Below are positions 16,801 to 21,940 of a stretch of 21,940 nt of DNA, piece after piece. This DNA comes from a virus, in IMG/VR virus record IMGVR_UViG_3300033149_006229, positions 1-21,940 of that record; one strand, 5' to 3'. Under the pieces are notes generated by a model. The model searched no databases, was not told where the DNA came from, and was given only the letters and a program-made list of their open reading frames with translations. The stretch's first letter is position 1. Each line of letters opens with the position of its first letter. The translations under genes and the position numbers were made by a program.

Positions 16801-18324
16801 ATTCAAAAGGAAGCAATTAACAAAGTATCTGTCTACCTGGATGGCTTTGAGATAGCGATTGAGCCTGATTATTGGCATGCCAGAACAAATTATCTGGATA
16901 GAATTAAAGAAACGATTATCAAAAAGGGCAATTACACTCAAAAGACATTGGAAGGACTAGGGATTTTTAAAGAGAGGCAGGACGCTTCTAATGCGCTTAT
17001 CTTAGAGGATGCTTTTATCGCACTTTATAAAAGCATAAAACAATCCGCTGCTTATATCGGACTTGCCGCACCTTTACGCAGCGCTAAAACGCTTTTAAAC
17101 AACAATGATTTTTTAATTGCTGCAATAAATGCCGGACAAAAACATTATATAGATTCGCTTAAAGCTTATATAAGCCGGATAGAAGGCGAATCTATTAGAT
17201 TGGAAAATCTTGATAAATTGACGACTGAATGGATTAATAAATTAGATACCGCCATTTTAGGTATTAATCCTTTTGTGGCATCAAAACAGCGGATATCTTG
17301 GTTTCTGGCCGGGACAGAGATGCCCTGGAAAATACTGCGTAAACATCCGCCTAAAAAGCCTACGGCAGAAGAAATCACGGAAATGCGTAAATGGCATCCT
17401 CAGCTGAGAGACAGATTAGATGGAAATGTAACCCGGGAATTAGGAGAAGTAGCGCAGGTAGGCAGAGTAAGGAAATTTTTTACCGGAGAGGAATCAAGTT
17501 TAAGACTGCAGTCTATAAGGGATAACGATACGATGGTTATTACTGCTATCTGGAACGCAGTCAAAGAGGAAATCAGCACAACTCGGCCTAATTTGAAAGG
17601 GGATGCCTTTTTTGAAGCGACAGCCGAAAGAGCATGGGAAGTCATAAGAAGGACTCAGCCTACTTTTCATATCAAAGACCGCTCTACTATCGGAATGAGC
17701 CGATCTTTGCTTTGGAGATTAATGACTAAATACTCCTCTCAGAGAAATAAAAATTGGAGAATAATCAGAAGAGCATTTGAAAAGTATAACTGGAGTGCTA
17801 AAACCGCCAGAGATAAGGCTGATTTAATGGGGAAGCTGTTTACGGTAACGGTAGTTAATTCTTTATGTATAATGTTAATAAATATGATTAGAGGAATGTT
17901 ATTCAAAAAGAAGGATGATGAATTTAAAAAGAAGATATTCAAACAGGCGATTATTGATTTTTTCATAACCCCTTTAAGCAATATTTATTTCTTGGGCGAT
18001 TTCGCTACCGCCTTAATCAGCCAGATAGACAAAGGAACTTTTGCGGGATTTCAAATAGAAAATCCCTTATCCTCGACTATTAACGAAATAGTGAATACTT
18101 TGGCGAACGGAAACCGGGCTATCATTCAGGCTATTACCGGCGAAAAATATAAATCCGGTGAGAAAAAAGGCGAAGAGAAATGGCGCACATCATTGGCAGG
18201 ATTCGCACGAGGAGCTTTTGATATTACCGGCAGGATAATCGGCGTTAATTTGGCAAATATCAGAAAATTTTTCAGCATACCATTTACTTTTAATAAAAAG
18301 AAAAAACGAGGGCGTTACAGATAA
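13825..18324 (+). CDS. Giant internal virion / DNA ejection protein (gp16-like in position)
   Basis: 1499 residues, the largest product here, comparable in size and place to T7 gp16 (1318). Hydrophobic segments lie near residues 172-205 (AVPMLGLAAAVTYATKSPVA), 227-247 and 1338-1358 (LFTVTVVNSLCIMLINMIRG), suited to membrane passage. Residues about 370-800 are Lys/Glu-rich coiled coil. The last 250 residues (RSLLWRLMTKYSSQRNKNW onward to a Gly/Asn-rich end) resemble C-terminal domains of very large polyvalent phage proteins. I see no lysozyme or transglycosylase motif like that at the N-terminus of T7 gp16, so peptidoglycan cutting must be done by another protein or has been lost. The ribosome site is a weak AAGGGTG, with coupling to the previous stop. 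Confidence 0.78.
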   Translation: MPKTMLLEEALTTIPKEKPKEFLLADIMKLDSPEIEKAKKRGFGDSVKYLLGEGIIKPVARAVETIPAQAERILQAGLDNVREIAKRQLAEDGVVFGISEADYLNRTEEQKRRIALNTKIVENMDRALETSKRLERNWIEMAYTGWEAEDIELSRKSAVPFTKDYSFIKMMALGTQAVPMLGLAAAVTYATKSPVAGASVIGLAEAAEEFAIIREKGKGIGQANLVFAVDTIMLSALETIPLTSFMKGGKLPLRMFRGAIQEGSEEVLQGLWRDSIAKLGYDETRKLTEGLIEEFLAGFISGGTIGAFSPGVPEIIKRAKAEGIDIDKMREAIAEQVINNADEITENFLEKVSKKPEPEVKPTIEIPEFKSTAEALAYGESIKEQPEIIEALKKELAEVETKSAELRAIPEEKRTDAQIQEGFNLGQRRTFLREALEGAGIKIEAAEIKPIKKPTIAKEEITKPEKIKPDLTGITPLQKQIQALKEREAIVAEAEFALEEIDKIRKYFKNRISRYKDVYLKEELTGIPKYYITTKEGGIKPDEVLEELRTQFNIDLRGETELKEYFRNLEEQRKSLLAEIEEAKPKLIVKRETTLLKERIKATEQGLREGKIQTKKEIKAVQTEIIKLLEASELEAKDIAKFRRTIKNVQTRADLSKRNKQTGKTVLEEIKERIRQLEESAQRRIIIENIKSETQKSKLKKLRPEFQKPILNLIESIDIDPRSEKKIKSLQATLEFLEENPDNQIPQKRLNELKRLNQKPIKDLTTEELQHLHNCINHFIKLNDLKNKIIVRKKIKEINEIVYQAVKNLNTRHEQLNGSLDGLDSMQEEKERSFWQKIFGVDSLGAEDKCMILDGQDKGVIFQVIYEGIDKGVNEQLKAEHTAEDFFKERFKGINIKNWSRAYQKKETDIEKVRIKISGDRTLTMTKAERVAFILHSRNMKNLKHLEKGGFAFEKTPSKMNKLSPEDIDIIVNSATAQEFSVADSIGEYLDTIQKEAINKVSVYLDGFEIAIEPDYWHARTNYLDRIKETIIKKGNYTQKTLEGLGIFKERQDASNALILEDAFIALYKSIKQSAAYIGLAAPLRSAKTLLNNNDFLIAAINAGQKHYIDSLKAYISRIEGESIRLENLDKLTTEWINKLDTAILGINPFVASKQRISWFLAGTEMPWKILRKHPPKKPTAEEITEMRKWHPQLRDRLDGNVTRELGEVAQVGRVRKFFTGEESSLRLQSIRDNDTMVITAIWNAVKEEISTTRPNLKGDAFFEATAERAWEVIRRTQPTFHIKDRSTIGMSRSLLWRLMTKYSSQRNKNWRIIRRAFEKYNWSAKTARDKADLMGKLFTVTVVNSLCIMLINMIRGMLFKKKDDEFKKKIFKQAIIDFFITPLSNIYFLGDFATALISQIDKGTFAGFQIENPLSSTINEIVNTLANGNRAIIQAITGEKYKSGEKKGEEKWRTSLAGFARGAFDITGRIIGVNLANIRKFFSIPFTFNKKKKRGRYR

Positions 18325-18337
18325 TAAGAGGTGAGAT

Positions 18338-19882
18338 ATGCCCATTACGAGCAGTTTGAATAAAAGGGTTTATGCAGGGGATGATTCCTCAACCGAATTT
18401 TCATTTCCTTATAAATTTTTTGAGACTTCAGATTTAGTGGTTACTAAATATACTATTGCCGATGGCACAGAGGAAACTCTGACCGAAGGCGCCGGATCTG
18501 ATTATACGGTATCCGGCACGCTTGACGATGACGGCAATACTACCTATGAGAACGGCGGAACGGTAACTTTAGCCTCGGCCTTGGGAAGTGAATATAAACT
18601 GATTATAGAGCGGGTATTACCGGTTACGCAGGAATATGATTTTGCCCCTAATTCCAATTTCGCTGAAGATGCCTTTGAGGAAGGCTTAGATAGAATAGTG
18701 GCAATTCTGCAGCAGTTTAAAGAACAGCTTATGCGTTGCGTTAAGGTTGATAAAAGCGTATCAACCGAATTAGAGCCTTTTACATTGGCGGAAATAACCG
18801 AACTTCAAGGAAATATCTCTATCCCCTCTTTTGTGATAAACGACCTTAATACAAAAGACTCTCCGGACGCAGGAGATTATTTTTGTTTAGCTGACAGCGC
18901 AGATAATTATGCCAATAAAAAGATATTGCAGTCGAAGATTATAGATATAAACAGCGAAACAGAAAAGACAAGCCTGCATGCCAACGATATTTTATTAGTG
19001 GAAGATAGTCAGGCAAGTTATATCAAGAAAAAGGTTAAAAGCGGAAATATTTTAATTGTTAATACCTTATCTGAAAAAACCGCTGTCCACGCAGACGATT
19101 TATTTCTCATTGAGGACAGCGAAGCTTCCAATGAAAAGAAAAAAGTAAAAAGTCAAAATACGATTATAATAAATACTTTAACGGAAAAGACAACACTTGT
19201 TAACGATGATTTATTTTTAATAGAGGACAGTGAGGCCTCAAACGTCAAAAAGAAAGTAAAGAAAAGTTCTTTTACAAATAGCCAACTTTTCACCTCATCC
19301 GGCACTTTTACCGCTCCTACTGGTGTTAATATCGTTTATGTAACTATGTGTGGCGGCGGAGGAGGAGGCGGCGGTGCTACTGGCGGTGGCGGAGGCGGCG
19401 GAGGTGCAGGAATAATAGATTTTCCTTATACTGTTACTCCGGGAAATAATTACACGGTTACTATCGGTGCAGGTGGAGCAGGCGGAGGCATACACGTAAA
19501 TGGTAGTAATGGTGGAACTACAACTTTTGGAGAAGCGGGAAGAACGGTATCTGTTAATGGGGGTTCCGGTGGGATAGCTGATGAATATGGTGCAGGTGGA
19601 GCTGGTGGAACAGCTATTTCTGCCGCAGATGGCAATGCTTCTGGTCAAACCGGAGGAACTAACCCACACGAAGCAGGTATAGCTGGAGGAGATGGAGGAA
19701 CAGGAACTGACTCAGTAGGCGGTGGTGGTGGTGGAAGTATCGGCGGATTAGGTGCAACTGCTCTTGGTAATGGTAATGAAGGAGTAGATGCAAGTGTTGG
19801 ATATGGTGGCGGAGGTAGCGGTGCATCAAATCCAGGTTCCGGTGGTGACGGAGCAGATGGATTTGTATTTATTCGGTGGTAA
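18338..19882 (+). CDS. Tail fibre with T7-fibre-like N-terminus, repeats and glycine-rich tip
   Basis: 514 residues behind GAGGTGAG. Residues 1-145 resemble the virion-attachment part of T7 gp17-type fibres: RVYAGDDSSTEFSFPYKFFE, a DYTVSG turn, then YKLIIERVLPVTQEYDFAPN and AFEEGLDRIVAILQQFKEQL. Residues 213-311 hold three copies of a 37-residue unit (DDLFLIEDSEASN.KKKVK), likely a shaft. From about residue 325 the protein turns into a glycine-rich domain opening with GTFTAPTGVNIVYVTM and a Cys, then poly-Gly blocks, closing with GADGFVFIRW. That pattern is known from phage adhesin tips where polyglycine helices pack together. The tip presumably contacts the receptor and sets host range. Confidence 0.87.
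   Translation: MPITSSLNKRVYAGDDSSTEFSFPYKFFETSDLVVTKYTIADGTEETLTEGAGSDYTVSGTLDDDGNTTYENGGTVTLASALGSEYKLIIERVLPVTQEYDFAPNSNFAEDAFEEGLDRIVAILQQFKEQLMRCVKVDKSVSTELEPFTLAEITELQGNISIPSFVINDLNTKDSPDAGDYFCLADSADNYANKKILQSKIIDINSETEKTSLHANDILLVEDSQASYIKKKVKSGNILIVNTLSEKTAVHADDLFLIEDSEASNEKKKVKSQNTIIINTLTEKTTLVNDDLFLIEDSEASNVKKKVKKSSFTNSQLFTSSGTFTAPTGVNIVYVTMCGGGGGGGGATGGGGGGGGAGIIDFPYTVTPGNNYTVTIGAGGAGGGIHVNGSNGGTTTFGEAGRTVSVNGGSGGIADEYGAGGAGGTAISAADGNASGQTGGTNPHEAGIAGGDGGTGTDSVGGGGGGSIGGLGATALGNGNEGVDASVGYGGGGSGASNPGSGGDGADGFVFIRW
18974..19270 (+). repeat. Three 111-bp (37-codon) fibre shaft repeats
   Basis: Units begin at 18974, 19085 and 19196 (the third is incomplete, about 25 codons). The shared protein core is 'hhhhEDS.AS..KKKVK' with an 'N.L.EKT' link between units. 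Similarity is clear in protein and weaker in DNA, so the duplications are old and selected. This is a fibre shaft repeat and not a CRISPR or insertion element. Confidence 0.88.
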
Positions 19883-19898
19883 AACAAGGAGGTTTAAT

Positions 19899-20342
19899 AT
19901 GAAAAAAGTATTTTTAGCATTACTTGGTATACTGCTTGCAACAAGTTTAGTTTTTGCAGCAGCGGATAACAAAACTATTATTTCTTCAACTACGTTAGAT
20001 GATGATCCGACTTCGGTCACATCAAGCACTTTTAATATTCAGGATTACGAAAAAGTTGCTTTTTTCGTTAGCTATGACGAAACAGAGGTTGGTAATTCGG
20101 TTAGCATAGCCATAACGCTTGATGTATCCTATGACGGCTCTAATTGGATTGACGCTTCTTTTTATGACTATGGTGGCGGAACGACATTCCAGACAACCGA
20201 ATCATTAACCGCTGATGGCTGGTATGTTTGCTGGTTCGAACCTGATTTAAACGTGCCATACGTGCGTATGGTGATAACGGCTACCAATACAGACAGCGAT
20301 GATTTAGCGGTAGTAACAGCATATTTAGCAGGTGTAAAATAA
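19899..20342 (+). CDS. Exported phage protein with Sec signal peptide, beta-rich
   Basis: 147 residues from ATG 19899, behind AAGGAGG at 19886-19892. An upstream in-frame start at 19788 lies deep inside the fibre gene with no ribosome site and would hide the signal peptide, so I reject it. Residues 1-22 read MKKVFLALLGILLATSLVFA then AA, an ideal Sec signal, with cleavage after residue 20 or 22. The mature part is acidic and beta-rich, with NSVSIAITLDVSYDGSNWID (about residues 66-85), a 'DGSNW' pattern found in virion structural proteins, and a C-terminal VPYVRMVITATNTDSDDLAV. It sits just after the fibre gene. Possibly a periplasmic or surface partner of the fibre, or an exported decoy; no family can be named. 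Confidence 0.75.
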   Translation: MKKVFLALLGILLATSLVFAAADNKTIISSTTLDDDPTSVTSSTFNIQDYEKVAFFVSYDETEVGNSVSIAITLDVSYDGSNWIDASFYDYGGGTTFQTTESLTADGWYVCWFEPDLNVPYVRMVITATNTDSDDLAVVTAYLAGVK

Positions 20343-20355
20343 AAAGGAGGAGAAG

Positions 20356-20814
20356 ATGGAAAAATTATTGAACGCTTTGCAGGATGTTTTAAAATTGGTA
20401 AATCAAGCTATTGCCGAAGTAACAAAGCTTATCGCTGATTACAATACGATTACAGCAAAGCTGGCAGAAGACAAAGAAGCCTTGACCGCACATTCTCAGG
20501 AACTGGATAAAAGAGAGGCAGAGATTAAAAAAATTGAAAATGTGCAGGGCTTAAAGCAGGAGGCGGAAAGACAGTTAAAAGAGGCAAGAGATGAATTTGC
20601 CAAATTAGGCAGGGAAAGAGACGCTTTTAACGATTATGTTTCAAATAAGAACAGAGAGTTGTCTTTGGCAATCAAGAAAAACGAAGAAGAGACAAAGCAA
20701 TTGCAGGCGGAATGGGAAATATTGAAAAAAGAGCAGGCTATTTTTGAAAAAGAAAAGGAAGAATACAAAGCTAATATTGCAAAAAAGCTCATAGATTTAG
20801 CTGATAAAAAATAA
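20356..20814 (+). CDS. Coiled-coil protein of unknown function
   Basis: 152 residues starting behind AAAAGGAGG. Residues 1-35 form an amphipathic helix (LLNALQDVLKLVNQAIAEVT); the remainder is a long Lys/Glu/Ala coiled coil with heptad spacing (KIENVQGLKQEAERQLKEAR, then EETKQLQAEWEILKKEQAIF). There is no signal peptide, membrane span or Cys. Similar rod-like proteins in phages serve as chaperones for fibres, scaffold-like helpers or spanin partners. The lack of an N-terminal anchor argues against an inner-membrane spanin. Its place between fibre-region genes favours a fibre-assembly helper, but this is only inferred from position. Confidence 0.7.
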   Translation: MEKLLNALQDVLKLVNQAIAEVTKLIADYNTITAKLAEDKEALTAHSQELDKREAEIKKIENVQGLKQEAERQLKEARDEFAKLGRERDAFNDYVSNKNRELSLAIKKNEEETKQLQAEWEILKKEQAIFEKEKEEYKANIAKKLIDLADKK

Positions 20815-20825
20815 AAGGGATAATT

Positions 20826-21098
20826 ATGCCTGAATTAATGGATTATACCTATAAATTCCATAAGCAGGGAGACCATCTGGTCATCTTTCATATTTACAGA
20901 CAAGATTCGTCTTCGTCTTATCCGAGATATTATCAGTATATCAACGCTGACGGAAAATGGTATATAATGCGCGCTTCGAAGTCAGGCGACGTAACTACTT
21001 ACGAATATTATCTGCCAAGCGACTACAGTAATATTGATACTGACTGGACAAACCGGGCAAGCAAAACTTATTCACGGTTCGATGAGGTATTCGGATGA
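20826..21098 (+). CDS. Small aromatic phage protein of unknown function
   Basis: 90 residues behind AAAAGGGA. It is rich in Tyr (about one in seven) and Ser: TYKFHKQGDHLVIFHIYRQD, then SSYPRYYQYINADGKWYIM, then TDWTNRASKTYSRFDEVFG. The alternating pattern suggests a small beta-sheet protein. No family is recognised. The gene ends in an ATGA overlap with the next signal-peptide gene, so the two are translationally linked and may work together in the fibre or host-surface region of the operon. Confidence 0.7.
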   Translation: MPELMDYTYKFHKQGDHLVIFHIYRQDSSSSYPRYYQYINADGKWYIMRASKSGDVTTYEYYLPSDYSNIDTDWTNRASKTYSRFDEVFG

Positions 21099-21940
21099 AA
21101 AAAATATTGTTTACGATTTTACTATGCCTTAGTTTTCCAATTTGCCTATATGCCGAAGATATGGTTATTAATCCTGATACAGGCAATTTAGACATTGTCT
21201 ATGACCAAGCTAAAGAGATAAATACAGATACTTCTAATTTTGACAATAGTCTATCTGCTGCTGATGATACTGTGCAAAAGGCTTTAGATACATTGGATAA
21301 TTTTACCGAAGCCGATACTCTCGACTCTGTAGCAGATAGAGACTCAACTACTGACCAAGCGTTAACTACTGGCGGTATTACCTCAAATGGAAACGTAACA
21401 ATAGCCGATAATTATATACTCTCTCTTGGCGGCGAGGCTACTAATGAAGTCGGAATAAAATTTATAAACGATTACCCTACTATTTACCTTGATAAAGCCT
21501 TAGGGGGCGGAGCTGGTGCTTGGGCAAGGCTTAACATTTATGCCCCGCTGGAAAAAGGTAGCGGAATTGCTGCTTTTGCCGATGTAGGGGAAGATGGCTC
21601 TGGGGGTTGGGCACCTTATTTTCAGATAGTCCCAGATTATGTTAATACTACTGTGCGATTTCAGGCGGATACTCCTATTTTATTTTTCCCCGATGACCAA
21701 TCGGATTGGGCTTATCGCTGGCAGTTTACAACTAGTTCTGATATACCCGAACTTGCTTGTATGGGGGGTAATGATTGTAAAATAACTTCTAGCTCTGGAA
21801 ATATAAACTTTGATGATGAGAACCTAACCACTACGGGCACGGTGACTGCCGACCATATAGTTGAAACGAGTCCTACCCTGTTAAAACTAGACCAGACCAC
21901 GCCGCAGACAATTTCTAACGGAATACCCCTGCTGAATACC
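21095..21940 (+). CDS. Fibre-like protein with Sec signal peptide (partial, runs off window)
   Basis: ATG 21095 overlaps the previous stop by 4 bases (ATGA) and follows GAGG at 21084-21087. The frame stays open to the window end (282 codons), so the C-terminus is missing. Residues 1-20 read MKKILFTILLCLSFPICLYA, a Sec signal with cleavage expected before Glu21. The following part carries fibre-type motifs: residues 47-70 contain NFDNSLSAADDTVQKALDTL, a pattern frequent in phage tail fibres, then a beta-rich part with poly-Gly turns (LGGGAGAW, GEDGSGGW), SSSGNINFDDENLTTTGTVT near residue 231, and a C-terminal LDQTTPQTISNGIPLL. This combines an export signal with tail-fibre motifs. A real exported adhesin, a cargo, or a chance N-terminus are all possible; the signal is too clean for chance. 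Confidence 0.78.
   Translation, partial: MKKILFTILLCLSFPICLYAEDMVINPDTGNLDIVYDQAKEINTDTSNFDNSLSAADDTVQKALDTLDNFTEADTLDSVADRDSTTDQALTTGGITSNGNVTIADNYILSLGGEATNEVGIKFINDYPTIYLDKALGGGAGAWARLNIYAPLEKGSGIAAFADVGEDGSGGWAPYFQIVPDYVNTTVRFQADTPILFFPDDQSDWAYRWQFTTSSDIPELACMGGNDCKITSSSGNINFDDENLTTTGTVTADHIVETSPTLLKLDQTTPQTISNGIPLLNT

Noticed and set aside
18974-19270. Insertion or satellite repeat
   Set aside because: Period is a whole number of codons and the protein pattern is conserved better than the DNA, which indicates fibre shaft repeats.
19295-19887. Several overlapping minus-strand Pro- or Ser-rich frames opposite the fibre tip
   Set aside because: They are the complement of polyglycine coding, low complexity and without ribosome sites.
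19788-19898. Upstream extension of the signal-peptide protein after the fibre
   Set aside because: It lies inside the fibre gene, lacks a ribosome site, and would bury the signal peptide; AAGGAGG clearly marks ATG 19899.
20356-20814. Inner-membrane spanin
   Set aside because: Coiled coil fits, but there is no N-terminal membrane anchor and no outer spanin or endolysin gene next to it.

Overview
This window reads as about 22 kb of the late, virion-building half of a podovirus (T7-like short-tailed phage), either a free phage or a prophage fragment. All 23 supported genes, two of them cut by the window edges, lie on the plus strand. They are tightly packed, often with 1-8 base overlaps and with Shine-Dalgarno sites such as AGGAGG or GAGGTG. 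Base composition looks low-to-moderate in GC and the standard genetic code fits (TAA, TGA and a little TAG as stops). No integrase, repressor, tRNA, lysis or replication gene is visible. The host cannot be named. An O-antigen-ligase-like membrane protein and three Sec signal peptides suggest a diderm (LPS-bearing) bacterium, probably uncultivated.

Layout. (1) 2-5665, packaging and head assembly: the tail of an unidentified upstream gene, a large terminase interrupted by a LAGLIDADG intein and carrying a 54-bp tandem duplication just before it, a small LLGE-type phage protein, the portal (head-tail connector), a Bbp19-like small protein and the scaffold. (2) 5666-5833, a gene-free leader with several inverted repeats. 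(3) 5834-7174, major capsid protein and a probable decoration protein, closed by a strong hairpin terminator. (4) 7236-8895, an accessory island: a 54-residue protein, a signal-peptide protein and an O-antigen ligase/polymerase-like integral membrane protein. (5) 8897-18324, tail tube A, tail tube B, then the internal-virion (ejection) series: GNAT-like protein, coiled-coil protein B, a small basic protein, a gp15-like protein and a 1499-residue ejection protein. (6) 18338-21940, a tail fibre with a T7-fibre-like N-terminus, three 37-residue repeats and a glycine-rich tip, a second signal-peptide protein, a coiled-coil protein, a small unknown protein, and a fibre-like protein with a signal peptide that runs off the window.

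How it fits together. The structural genes form a complete podovirus assembly path: scaffold, capsid and portal make the prohead, the terminase fills it, tail tubes A and B plus the fibre close it, and the internal proteins are ejected to carry DNA through the envelope. The unusual part is what is embedded in this operon: an O-antigen ligase-like enzyme and three exported proteins. I infer that they act on or in the host envelope while virions are being made, for example by altering surface polysaccharide or excluding other phages. That is inference. The intein and its flanking duplication, and the structured leader before the capsid gene, are the other points deserving a second look.
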